Assembly: GCA_035548375.1 (NCBI GenBank)
Contig: DASZTG010000069.1
Coordinates: forward strand, 1 to 64,000
DNA: 64,000 nt
Source: JACQAP01 sp035548375
GTDB lineage: Bacteria; Pseudomonadota; Gammaproteobacteria; Burkholderiales; JACQAP01
Direction: 5' to 3'
The notes below the pieces were generated by a model, which worked only from the letters and a program-made list of their open reading frames with translations, had not been told where the DNA came from and searched no databases. Made by a program: the position numbers and the translations under genes. Below are positions 43,180 through 51,360 of the stretch, one piece after another (positions within the stretch are counted from its first letter, which is position 1; every line of letters starts with the position of its first letter).

Positions 43180-44130
43180 TTAGCGGCTCGCGGCGTCGAG
43201 CTGCTTGAGCGATGCGGCATCCAGTTGCAGCCGCGTCGCGGCGAACAGGTCGTCCATCTGCTTCACGTTCGTGGCACTTGCGATGGGCGCGGTAATGCCC
43301 GGCTGGGCGAGCAACCACGCCAATGCCACGCGCGCCGGCGTCGAGGACTTGTCCTTCGCCACCGCATCGAGGGCGCCAAGGACCTTCTGTCCGCGATCGT
43401 TCAGGTATTTCTTGACCATGCCGCCGCGCCCGCTGCTCTTGCCAAGGTCCGCCTCGGAGCGATACTTGCCGGTCAGGAATCCCGCGGCCAGCGAAAAATA
43501 ACTGATCACGCCGACGTCGTTCTTGACGCAAACGTCCTGCATGTTCTTCTCGAAATCCGCGCGGTCGATCAGGTTGTAGTTCGGCTGCATCGATTCATAG
43601 CGCGGCAGGCCCTGTTTCTTGCTGACGTCCAGCGTTTCCTGGAAGCGCTCGGCACTGAAATTCGATGCCCCGATCGCACGCACCTTCCCGGCCTTGATGA
43701 GCTTGTCGTATGCGCCGAGCGTGTCCGCGATTGGGACTGAAGCGTCATCCTGGTGCGACTGGTACAGGTCGATGCGGTCCGTCTGCAGGCGCTTTAGCGA
43801 ATCCTCGACGGAGCGCGCGATGTATGCCGGCGCGAGGCCTTTCCTGTCGGGCGCCATCTCCATGCCCACCTTGGTGGCGATCACGACCTTGTCGCGCTTG
43901 CCGCTCTTCCTGAGCCATTTGCCGATGATGGTTTCGGACTCGCCGCCCTTGTTGCCAGGCACCCACTTCGAATACATGTCCGCGGTGTCTATGAAGTTGA
44001 AGCCTTCGTCGACGAAACGATCCAGCAGCTGGAAGGAAGTCGCTTCGTCGGCGGTCCAGCCGAACACGTTGCCGCCGAACGCCAGCGGAGAAACCTTGAG
44101 GCCGGAGCGGCCGAGCGGGCGAGTGGTCAT
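43180..44130 (-). CDS. Aldo/keto reductase
   Basis: A 316-residue AKR TIM-barrel. The tetrad is visible as Asp and Tyr in FIDTADMYS, Lys in IATKVG and His in DLYQSHQDD. The NADPH-binding end contains SATNVKQMDDL. The closest resemblance is to the YajO/PdxI-like or general stress AKRs. A GAGGATCCC site precedes ATG 44130. The downstream GST gene makes a detoxification pair plausible, but that is inference. Confidence 0.9.
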   Translation of the reverse strand: MTTRPLGRSGLKVSPLAFGGNVFGWTADEATSFQLLDRFVDEGFNFIDTADMYSKWVPGNKGGESETIIGKWLRKSGKRDKVVIATKVGMEMAPDRKGLAPAYIARSVEDSLKRLQTDRIDLYQSHQDDASVPIADTLGAYDKLIKAGKVRAIGASNFSAERFQETLDVSKKQGLPRYESMQPNYNLIDRADFEKNMQDVCVKNDVGVISYFSLAAGFLTGKYRSEADLGKSSGRGGMVKKYLNDRGQKVLGALDAVAKDKSSTPARVALAWLLAQPGITAPIASATNVKQMDDLFAATRLQLDAASLKQLDAASR

Positions 44131-44174
44131 GGGATCCTCGTGTTTATTGTTGGCATGGTGCTAGTTTGGCACGG

Positions 44175-44193
44175 ACGGACTTCGTCCGTTTTT
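44175..44193 (+). other. Small hairpin with T run upstream of the AKR gene
   Basis: ACGGAC-TTC-GTCCGT is followed by five T (plus strand). No plus-strand gene reaches it, so it may only stop antisense reads or be part of the repeat element nearby. Confidence 0.3.
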
Positions 44194-44213
44194 ACCATGA
44201 GACTGGTGACTCC

Positions 44214-44398
44214 ACCCAACACAGAGGCACAGAGAGCACCGAGGACACAGAGGGGAATTCCATAATTCGGAGCGTCCCTGATTTGATTTCGATAGTTAGA
44301 TTGCGGACAGGAAATATTCAAGTGACGCTACTACTCCTCGAACCCACACGTTCGTTCTTCTCTGCACCCCCCTGTGCTCTGTGCCTCTGTGCTGGGTT
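44214..44398. repeat. 185-bp element bounded by inverted CACAGAGGCACAGAG repeats
   Basis: The left end reads ACCCAACACAGAGGCACAG, the right end is the inverse with one mismatch (AACCCAGCACAGAGGCACAG reversed). More diverged CACAGAG-type copies follow inward on both sides. The 100-base core is AT-richer than the neighbours. Families of such intergenic CACAGAG repeats occur in many bacterial genomes. No ORF or transposase is inside, so if mobile it would be a non-autonomous element. Confidence 0.55.
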
Positions 44399-44416
44399 TA
44401 AGTCCGAGTATCGAGG

Positions 44417-45007
44417 TCAGTCGGGCTTGAACTCGACGATGATCCCGCGCAGGGGCACGTCGCCGACGTTCTTTACCTTGTGGACGACCGGCGCGCCGAA
44501 GCTGGCCTTGTCCGGCACGGTTTCGACGACCTTGTCCGGTTCGCCGTCGGGCCACTGCTGCAGGCGCGCGCGATTGAGCTGGATGACGACCCGCTGGCTA
44601 TGGCTGTGCCGTGCGCGCGTATCGCCCGGTGCCAGCTTTTCCTCGAACACGAAGAAATCGCCGGCATCGTGCAGGAAGGCATTTTTCTCCGGTGCGATCA
44701 CCTCGGGCGGCGCCTGCGACACCGGATGGTCCGGCTTGATTTCGACGTGCAGGTAATCGCCCTTGGCCCGCACCGGGGAACCGCCTGCGTGGAACAACGC
44801 CGTGTCACCGCGCGCGAGCCCGCGCATGTCGCCGTCCCCCGTGATTTCCACATTGTCGAGCGCGACGATTACGCGATCGCCGCAAACGCGTTCGTTCGAA
44901 ACGCAGTTCGTTCCATCGCGCGTGACCCGAACGAAGGTATTGTCCAGCACGACTTCATCGGCGACGGCCGCGAGCGGCAACAGCAATAGCCATGAGAAAA
45001 AGCGCAT
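44417..45007 (-). CDS. Exported cupin-like protein
   Basis: A 196-residue protein with a signal peptide (MRFFSWLLLLPLAAVADEV). Two cupin-like cores are suggested: VRVTRDGTNC...VIVALDNVE and a second with ARHSHSQRVVIQLNRARL, where the HSHSQ may bind metal. One Cys pair is at about 34 and 42 (NCVSNERVC) and could form a disulfide. No catalytic assignment is possible. It precedes the inverted-repeat element and is divergent from DUF945. Confidence 0.6.
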   Translation of the reverse strand: MRFFSWLLLLPLAAVADEVVLDNTFVRVTRDGTNCVSNERVCGDRVIVALDNVEITGDGDMRGLARGDTALFHAGGSPVRAKGDYLHVEIKPDHPVSQAPPEVIAPEKNAFLHDAGDFFVFEEKLAPGDTRARHSHSQRVVIQLNRARLQQWPDGEPDKVVETVPDKASFGAPVVHKVKNVGDVPLRGIIVEFKPD

Positions 45008-45181
45008 GGAACCCCCCGGGATCTTGTGCGACGCTCGACCGTATATGACGTAGTGATTCTGGACGTGGACGGCCCGTATAATCATCCGGCGATGCCGTGT
45101 TGCCCACAAGTCCCGGGCATTTCTGCCGTAACCAGCCTGAGGAACGGTTCGCGTCCACGGGTACCGAAAACAGAATTCGCC

Positions 45182-46714
45182 ATGAAGAAAATCCTCGCGG
45201 GCCTGCTCGCGGCCTGCCTGCTGCTGGCCGCCGCCTATGCCGGCGGCGCCTGGTACATCGGCAAGGAAGTCGAGGCGGTGATCGGCGAACCTTACCGGCA
45301 GATCGAAGCGATGCCCTACGTGAAGATCCTGAAGCGGGAATACCGGCGCGGCGTGTTCACGTCGGAAGAAAAGGTCACGTTCGAATTGTTCGGCAACATC
45401 ATGCGATTCCTCGCGGAATCCGGCAGGCAGGCCGCGAACCGCAATCCGGACAGCAAGCAATTGCCCGCCGAATTCCTCAAGCCGATCCGGCTTACCGCGA
45501 TTTCGCACATCCGCCATGGTCCGCTGTCGGCGGGCTCGAGCCTCGTGGCAGCCGTCGTCGATACGGACCTCGACGTGGAAGAGCGCTTCAAGCCGGCGCT
45601 TGCCAAGGTGATCGGCGAGAGGAAGATCGTGAACGTGCACACGATCTACCGTTACGACGGCAGCGGCGATTCCGTCATTTCCAGTCCGGCATTCACGACC
45701 GAGTTCGCGTCGGGGAAGTCGGGACAGCCGGTGAAGTTCTCCTGGAAGGGCGTCAACGCGACCCTGAATTTCACCGGCGACCTGGCGAGCTACGCGCTGC
45801 GTGGCGAGGCGCCCGGGCTGGAGGCCGCGGACAACACCACGCGCGTCGTCGTCTCGGGAATCCGCGTCGAAGCGGACAACAGGCGCGTCTTCGAGGATGA
45901 GCCGCTGTTCGTTGCAGGGCGGCAGAAGTTTTCGATCGGCGAAGCCCTTGCCGAGGGGATCGCCGACGGCGGCGCAACGTTGAAGCAGCTTTCCTACGAG
46001 GCGAACACGACGGTGAACGACGGATTCGCTGACATCGTCGCCAGGATAGGCGTGCAGCAAGCGGCGTTCGCAAGGCAGGATTACGGGCCTGCGCACTACG
46101 ACATCACGATCAAGCACCTGCACGCGCGCACGTTCGCGCAACTGAACCGCGCGATGCTGGACATGTACGCCGATCCTGAAGCCGTGGCCGCCGGGACCAG
46201 GAACCCCGCGGCGATGATGGAGCCGTTCGTCAAGCCGATCCAGCAACTACTGGAGCGCAACCCCGAGCTTCTGCTCGATCGCGTCAGCTTCAACACGCCG
46301 CATGGCGCGGTGCTCGTTTCCGGTCACGCCAGGCTGGTCGACGTGAAAGCGGAGGATTTCAAGGAGCCCGCGGCGCTGATGGCGAAACTCGATGCGCAAG
46401 CGGATCTCTCGTTGCCCGAATCCCTGGTGATGGCGATGCTCGGCATGAAATCGGATCCGCAAGAGGCGATGGAGGCGCAATTGCAAAGGCACCGCCAGCA
46501 GATCGCGAAGCTGGAAGAGCAGGGCTATGCGCAGCGCGACGGTGCCGTGCTGCATTCCCGGCTTGCGTTCCGGAACGGAGAATTTGCCGTGAATGACCAG
46601 CCGTTCAACCCGGCGGCACTGGCATCCCCGTTGCCTGCGGTAAAAACTGCGCCGCCGGGCCGCGCCCGCGCACAGCCGGAGCGCGAGCGCCGACAATTCC
46701 AGCCATCGCAATAG
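45182..46714 (+). CDS. DUF945 (YdgA-like) membrane-anchored protein
   Basis: A 510-residue DUF945 protein. The N-terminus is a signal anchor (MKKILAGLLAACLLLAAAYAGGAWYIG) followed by an extended periplasmic part with GNIMRFLAESGRQ and many beta strands, including ISHIRHGPLSAGSS. A Pro/Arg/Gln-rich C-terminus ends the protein. YdgA proteins are envelope proteins linked to growth and motility in enteric bacteria; role here not known. The start has a weak ribosome site. Confidence 0.8.
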   Translation: MKKILAGLLAACLLLAAAYAGGAWYIGKEVEAVIGEPYRQIEAMPYVKILKREYRRGVFTSEEKVTFELFGNIMRFLAESGRQAANRNPDSKQLPAEFLKPIRLTAISHIRHGPLSAGSSLVAAVVDTDLDVEERFKPALAKVIGERKIVNVHTIYRYDGSGDSVISSPAFTTEFASGKSGQPVKFSWKGVNATLNFTGDLASYALRGEAPGLEAADNTTRVVVSGIRVEADNRRVFEDEPLFVAGRQKFSIGEALAEGIADGGATLKQLSYEANTTVNDGFADIVARIGVQQAAFARQDYGPAHYDITIKHLHARTFAQLNRAMLDMYADPEAVAAGTRNPAAMMEPFVKPIQQLLERNPELLLDRVSFNTPHGAVLVSGHARLVDVKAEDFKEPAALMAKLDAQADLSLPESLVMAMLGMKSDPQEAMEAQLQRHRQQIAKLEEQGYAQRDGAVLHSRLAFRNGEFAVNDQPFNPAALASPLPAVKTAPPGRARAQPERERRQFQPSQ

Positions 46715-46962
46715 CGCCGCGCAATTTCCCCTGCGGCAGCCATATCGGTCAGAGGATCCGCCGCCGGGGGAATACCTTAAACTGCGTAGGGGAATAGCGG
46801 CGAAAACTACCCCTCGGCCGGCCCGTTTCACCGCCAAGTCAAGAAGAATCTTGCTGAATTTGCCCGATCACGGAAAAGATTCCTGCGCCCAGACTTGCCC
46901 GGAAACACCTCGAAGCGCACACTAGCAGACCCTACGTGAACGCCCCCTTTGCAGGACTCCTA

Positions 46963-47262
46963 ATGAATACGACGATTCTCCAGTACCTGAAGACCCATGG
47001 CGAGCAACTGGATACGGACATCGCCAAGGCGCTGCGCATGCCGAAGAACACCGTGCTGAACCACATCGCCGAACTGTCGACCGCCGGCGAAGTCATTTGC
47101 TGCCGTGTCACGCGATTTGCCGGCGAAAAGAAAATCGAAGGCATCAGCTGTCGCCTTTCCGCCTATGTTCCGCCGAAGGCCACCGGACCGAAGCCGGGCT
47201 CGAAGCGCGGCGGCAACAACACCAACAACAATACGAACAACAACGAAGCGACCTACGCATAA
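46963..47262 (+). CDS. Small winged-helix protein with Asn/Thr tail
   Basis: ATG 46963 follows AGGACTCCTA and gives 99 residues. Residues 1-65 form a winged helix (ILQYLKTHGEQLDTDIAKALRMPKNTVLNHIAELSTAGEVICCRVTRF, with a strand/wing). The C-terminus is an unstructured Pro/Lys/Gly segment ending in Asn/Thr repeats (NNTNNNTNNN). Such proteins recur as multiple chromosome copies in some Burkholderiales. It may bind DNA as an accessory factor. A strong terminator follows. The upstream GTG 46936 is less likely. Confidence 0.65.
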   Translation: MNTTILQYLKTHGEQLDTDIAKALRMPKNTVLNHIAELSTAGEVICCRVTRFAGEKKIEGISCRLSAYVPPKATGPKPGSKRGGNNTNNNTNNNEATYA

Positions 47263-47285
47263 GAATCGTTGCAGGGTCGAACAAG

Positions 47286-47315
47286 ACGGGCGCCGGAAGG
47301 CGCCCGTTTCGTTTT
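47286..47315 (+). terminator. Rho-independent terminator after the winged-helix gene
   Basis: A 9-bp stem (ACGGGCGCC and complement, GGAA loop) is followed by TTCGTTTT. It lies 24 bases after the stop codon. Confidence 0.85.
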
Positions 47316-47349
47316 GTGCCTGCGCAAACGGCTTTGTGCCCGTCCGCAG

Positions 47350-47377
47350 TTGACTTCGCGCGGCCGCGGCCTACACT
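47350..47377 (+). promoter_or_regulatory. Candidate sigma-70 promoter of the amidohydrolase gene
   Basis: TTGACT and TACACT are 16 bases apart, some 210 bases before the amidohydrolase start. The remaining leader (47378-47586) contains no gene. I see no riboswitch-like structure in it. Confidence 0.45.
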
Positions 47378-47586
47378 CGATCCGTTCGATGCCTGACCAT
47401 GTGCAAGGCATCGAACAAATTGTAACGATCGAGCATTCGGCATTCGGCAATCATGGAACCGTGGCGGCTGCGAATGCGCCGCGCGGAAAGGAAGGATTGA
47501 CAACATAGCGGGCCAACACCGGCTGGCATCCACACTGCGCGCCGGGAATTCATGACGCGGTTCCGCGCCCACAGGAGGAGTCGAAG

Positions 47587-49053
47587 ATGAAGTTGAACCG
47601 TTTGGCATTCCGGGTCGGCCCGGGCATGCGCCAGGGCCTGAGTTCGGAAACGCCTATCCCGACGCGGCTGGTTTCCAACGAAGAATTCCAGCCGATGCCG
47701 CAGACGCCCGCGCAGCGCGAAGTCGAGGCGCGCATCCTGGCGGCGGCGGGCCGCCTGGCACCGCGGCTCGGCCTGACCCGACGCGAATTCCTGCGCACCA
47801 GCGGCGGCATGGCGGCTTCGTTCATCGCGATGAATACGGTTTTCGGACGCTTCTTCGACGTGACCGAAGCGGAGGCCGCGGAAGTTGCAGCGGCGAAGGA
47901 AGCCAGCGGCGCGCCCTATTTCATCTTCGACGTGCAACTTCACTATGTCGGCGATCACTACGATCCTGCCAACGCGGAAGGTTCGCGCGCCGGCGCGGTC
48001 AGCAAGGGCGCGCTGGTCGGGCTGCGTGGGCGAGCGAAGAGCTTCAATCCGAAACTTGCATCCGACACCGGCACCATCAAGGACCTGTCGTGGCAGAACT
48101 TCGTCAAGGAGGTTTTCCTCGACAGCGAGACGTCGATCGGGTTGATCTCGACGCCGCCCGGGCCGTATCCGAACGAGGCGGTGGTGCCGCCGAAGGAAAT
48201 GGCTCACATCCGCGACGAGATCAATCGCATCACGCAATCGCGCCGCATGCTCGCGCACGGCCTGGTGACGCCCCAGCTCGGAAAGACCGACCTCGAATTC
48301 ATGGACATGCAGGCGGAAACCTTGAAGATCGACGCCTGGAAGGCCTATACGGGCGCCTGTCCGAAAGGATTCGAGCACGGCTGGTTCCTCGACGACGAGG
48401 CGATCGCCTACCCGATGCTGGAGAGGGCGCGCCAACTCGGCGTCAAGCGCCTGTGCGTGCACAAGGGACTGCCGCTAGGCACCGTCGCCGACTTCAACCA
48501 TCCGCGCGACCTCATCAAGGCGGCCAAGGATTTTCCCGATATCGACTTCCTTGCCTATCACTCCGGCTTGTTGAACGCGAGCGCGCCGAAGCCCAACGGT
48601 GATATCCCGTGGACCACGGAATTCTGCGAGATGAAGAAGAGGGAGCCCGGCATCAAGAACATCTACATGGAACTGGGCTCGACCTTCGGGCAACTGGTGT
48701 CGACGAACCCCACGGCGTGCGCGCACCTGCTGGGACAACTGGTCGCCGCCTTCGGGGACGATCATGTGCTCTGGGGAACGGATTCCATCTGGTACGGCAC
48801 GCCGCAATGGCAAATCGAAGCGTTCCGTCGCTTCCGCATTCCGGACGAATTGATCGAGAATCACGGCTACGCGCCGCTGACGCGCGAAGTGAAGGAAAAG
48901 ATCTTCGGCCTGAACAGCGCGCGGGTATTCGGGGTGGATGTGGAAGCCAAGCGCAACGAGCTGCCGAAGGACTACCTGACGCGGATCAAGATGGCCTATC
49001 TAGATGAGGGCGCGCGGCCGAGCAACCGCTTCTATGGCTGGGTGACCGCCTGA
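47587..49053 (+). CDS. Tat-exported amidohydrolase-family enzyme
   Basis: A 488-residue amidohydrolase_2/TIM-barrel protein. The twin-arginine motif TRREFLRTSGG lies at 64-74, after an unusually long 63-residue lead. Barrel motifs include FDVQLHYVG (in place of the usual HxH), VHKGLP (catalytic Lys/His), AYHSGL, and the metal-site Asp in LWGTDSIWYG. The missing HxH at the first strand is a notable departure. Likely substrates are unclear; this branch includes decarboxylases. A CAGGAGGAG site precedes the ATG. The DUF3187 barrel follows. Confidence 0.75.
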   Translation: MKLNRLAFRVGPGMRQGLSSETPIPTRLVSNEEFQPMPQTPAQREVEARILAAAGRLAPRLGLTRREFLRTSGGMAASFIAMNTVFGRFFDVTEAEAAEVAAAKEASGAPYFIFDVQLHYVGDHYDPANAEGSRAGAVSKGALVGLRGRAKSFNPKLASDTGTIKDLSWQNFVKEVFLDSETSIGLISTPPGPYPNEAVVPPKEMAHIRDEINRITQSRRMLAHGLVTPQLGKTDLEFMDMQAETLKIDAWKAYTGACPKGFEHGWFLDDEAIAYPMLERARQLGVKRLCVHKGLPLGTVADFNHPRDLIKAAKDFPDIDFLAYHSGLLNASAPKPNGDIPWTTEFCEMKKREPGIKNIYMELGSTFGQLVSTNPTACAHLLGQLVAAFGDDHVLWGTDSIWYGTPQWQIEAFRRFRIPDELIENHGYAPLTREVKEKIFGLNSARVFGVDVEAKRNELPKDYLTRIKMAYLDEGARPSNRFYGWVTA

Positions 49054-49077
49054 CGACAAGGACCCGTTGAGGGACGG

Positions 49078-49102
49078 GGCCGCCGGGCTTCGCCCGGCGG
49101 CC
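49078..49102 (+). other. Strong GC hairpin without T run
   Basis: An 11-bp perfect stem (GGCCGCCGGGC, TTC loop, complement) sits 25 bases after the amidohydrolase stop. It may be a transcript-end protector or attenuator. Confidence 0.4.
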
Positions 49103-49186
49103 AGCCGCGCGACGCGAATGCGCAGCGCGCGAATAGGCCATTCAACCCGAACAACATGCCTGGTCACGATTCATTCGCGGTCTGAA

Positions 49187-50308
49187 ATGCCGTTCGCCTT
49201 CGCTTCGAAAATCGTATTGGCGCTGCTGATGGCCGTGGTTGCGGCGCTCCCTGGATTCGCGCAGGAGGCCGGCCGGCAAGCGGCGCCGGCATACGAGAAA
49301 TTCGGCCTGCTGCGCGAGCGCGACCTGACGCCGTTCGGCTTTTTGCGGCTCGACATGCATCCCGCGAACGCGGCCTGGATTGCCCCGGGCACCTGGGGCG
49401 TGGAGGTCCAGCTCGGTTACCAGAATACCTGGGCGATGAGCCCGAACGTCGAGCAGTACCTCAAATCGCTTTCCGGCCGCCGCCAGCTCGGCCCGGCCGA
49501 GGCGCAGGCCATTCGCGCGTTGCCCGGCGAAGCCTACCTGGTCGACCTCGAGCTCGGCATCGTCGACGTCACGCTGCACCGGCAGATCACGGAGCATTGG
49601 AGCGTGAACGGTACTTTCAGCGCCGTGCGCTATACCGGCGGCTTTCTCGACGGCGGCATCGAGGCGTTCCACAGGGCCTTCGGCCTGGATTCGTTCGGTC
49701 GTCCCGCGGTCAACCGCAACAACATCAACGTCATCCTCGACCTCAAGGGCAGCCAGGCCACGTACCTGAATGCCATTCCCGACGGTGGCGTGCTCGATCC
49801 GACCTTCGGCCTGCGCTACAGCCTGGCGGCGTCACCCTCGCCGTGGAACCTGGTGCTGGAGAGCGCCGTGAAGGTGCCCGTGGACGGCGAGCGCAACTTC
49901 CTGTCCACCGGCAACACCGACGTCGGCCTGCAGGCTACCCTGCAGCGCTTCGCCGGGCGCCATGCGGGATACGCGAGCGCGGCCATCGTGCGCACCCAGG
50001 GCAGCGCGCTGACGACGAACGAGCGCACGGAATACATCCCGACCTACATTTTCGGCTACGAGTTCAGCATGGCGCAGAGGACATCGGCCATCGCGCAGTT
50101 CTACGTGAGCCCGAGCGTGCTGACCCACGACGACACCGACTTGCGCGAGTTGCTGGAAACGAAGTACCAGTTGTCGCTGGGCGTACGCCACCGGACGGGC
50201 GGCTCGGTATTTTCGTTCGCGATCACCGAGAACACCGGCCATATCAACAACACGCCCGACATCGGCTTCCAGCTCGGCTGGACCTACAGTCCGCCGGTTG
50301 CGCGCTGA
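49187..50308 (+). CDS. DUF3187 outer-membrane beta-barrel protein
   Basis: A 373-residue exported protein with a signal peptide (cleavage near GFAQE, about 25). The mature part is a DUF3187 beta-barrel with alternating strands (WGVEVQLGYQNTWAM, SVNGTFSAVRYTGGFLDG, AGYASAAIVRTQ, SPSVLTHDD) ending GFQLGWTYSPPV. DUF3187 members are outer-membrane barrels of unknown transport role, related in shape to fatty-acid-type channels. ATG 49187 is preferred over 49067 because a signal peptide begins there. Confidence 0.8.
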   Translation: MPFAFASKIVLALLMAVVAALPGFAQEAGRQAAPAYEKFGLLRERDLTPFGFLRLDMHPANAAWIAPGTWGVEVQLGYQNTWAMSPNVEQYLKSLSGRRQLGPAEAQAIRALPGEAYLVDLELGIVDVTLHRQITEHWSVNGTFSAVRYTGGFLDGGIEAFHRAFGLDSFGRPAVNRNNINVILDLKGSQATYLNAIPDGGVLDPTFGLRYSLAASPSPWNLVLESAVKVPVDGERNFLSTGNTDVGLQATLQRFAGRHAGYASAAIVRTQGSALTTNERTEYIPTYIFGYEFSMAQRTSAIAQFYVSPSVLTHDDTDLRELLETKYQLSLGVRHRTGGSVFSFAITENTGHINNTPDIGFQLGWTYSPPVAR

Positions 50309-50320
50309 CGTTGCGGCGAT

Positions 50321-51223
50321 TCAGGCCGCCGCCGGCGCCGCAATGCCTTCCTGCTCGCAAGTCGGCGCGACGTCCGAGACCGTGGCGCGCTGCATGTCGC
50401 GCGGCCAGCGCAGGTCGTCATAGGCGCGGCCCCGATGCATGGTGCACCGGTTGTCCCACATCACCAGGTCGTGCACCCGCCAGCGATGCGCGTAGACGAA
50501 CCGCGGCTGCGTGGCATGCTCGGTCAGTTGCCTGAGCAGCGCCTGGCCTTCGTCGTCGGCCATGCCGAGGATGCGGCCCGCGTGCGATGCGAGATACAGG
50601 CCGGTGCGTCCCGAGCCCGGATGCCTGCGCACGAGGGCCTGCGGCACCGGCGGCAGCATGCGGTTTTCCTCGTCCGAAAAATCCGTGAATCCGAGCTTGC
50701 GGCGCGAATGCATGATGGCATGCTCGGCGACGAGTCCGCGCAGGCGCTGCTGCATGGCGGGGTCGAGCGCGTCCCAGGCGGCGCGCATGTCGGCGAATTC
50801 GGTCTGCCCACCGACCGGCGGAATGCTGCGCGAATAGAGCAGGGACGCCTTGGCCGGCAAGCGGCGGAACGAGCTGTCGGTGTGCCACATGCGGTTGCCC
50901 ATTTCGAACATGCGCTTGCGGCTTTCCCTGCCCCAGATCTCGTCGCCCGCGCTCAAGTTCGATACGTCGGCGATCTCGGCGCGCACGCGCAGCTTCGCGT
51001 CGCTGCGCGTGGCATGGATGGTGGTTTCGAGCGGGCCGAAGCTGCGCGCGAAATCCAGGTGCTGGTCGGTATCCAGGTGCTGGTCGGGAAACACCAGCAC
51101 GCAATAGCGGTCGAAGGCCGCTTCGATTTCGGCGCGGTCCGCGGCGGAAAGCGGCTGCGACAGATCGACGTCGCCGATCTCCGCGGCGAATTCGTCATTG
51201 ACCGGGTAGACGCTGAGGCTCAT
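50321..51223 (-). CDS. TauD/TfdA-family Fe(II)/2-oxoglutarate dioxygenase
   Basis: A 300-residue dioxygenase. Iron ligands are His and Asp in MWHTDSSF (about 112-116) and a distal His in CTMHRG (about 261); 2-oxoglutarate should bind the Arg near 272. The start MSLSVYPVNDEFAAEIGDVDLSQPL is typical of the TfdA branch (aryloxyalkanoate and related herbicide- or sulfonate-type acids). Just before the iron site the sequence DQHLDT is duplicated in tandem. ATG 51223 begins the family match. Substrate cannot be named. Confidence 0.85.
   Translation of the reverse strand: MSLSVYPVNDEFAAEIGDVDLSQPLSAADRAEIEAAFDRYCVLVFPDQHLDTDQHLDFARSFGPLETTIHATRSDAKLRVRAEIADVSNLSAGDEIWGRESRKRMFEMGNRMWHTDSSFRRLPAKASLLYSRSIPPVGGQTEFADMRAAWDALDPAMQQRLRGLVAEHAIMHSRRKLGFTDFSDEENRMLPPVPQALVRRHPGSGRTGLYLASHAGRILGMADDEGQALLRQLTEHATQPRFVYAHRWRVHDLVMWDNRCTMHRGRAYDDLRWPRDMQRATVSDVAPTCEQEGIAAPAAA
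51053..51088 (-). repeat. 18-bp in-frame tandem duplication in the dioxygenase gene
   Basis: ATCCAGGTGCTGGTCGG occurs twice at 18-base spacing, with one different final base. It adds six residues (DQHLDT twice) in an N-terminal loop that is not in most family members. Confidence 0.75.
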
Positions 51224-51360
51224 TTTTTTTGCTCCGGATTTCCTGGCTCGCAAAAACTATAGCGGCCACAACCGGTCTGTCAATCGATGCGGCGCCAGCG
51301 GTTTCAGGAGGCGGACCGCGCCTTGAAACGAATGCCGCGCGCCGACGGAACAGGAACCGC

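Noticed and set aside
44175..44193. Hairpin plus T run as a terminator
   Set aside because: No plus-strand gene precedes it, so it does not end a known transcript; kept only as a hairpin note.
49078..49102. Hairpin as a rho-independent terminator
   Set aside because: No T run follows; a terminator call would need RNA 3'-end data.
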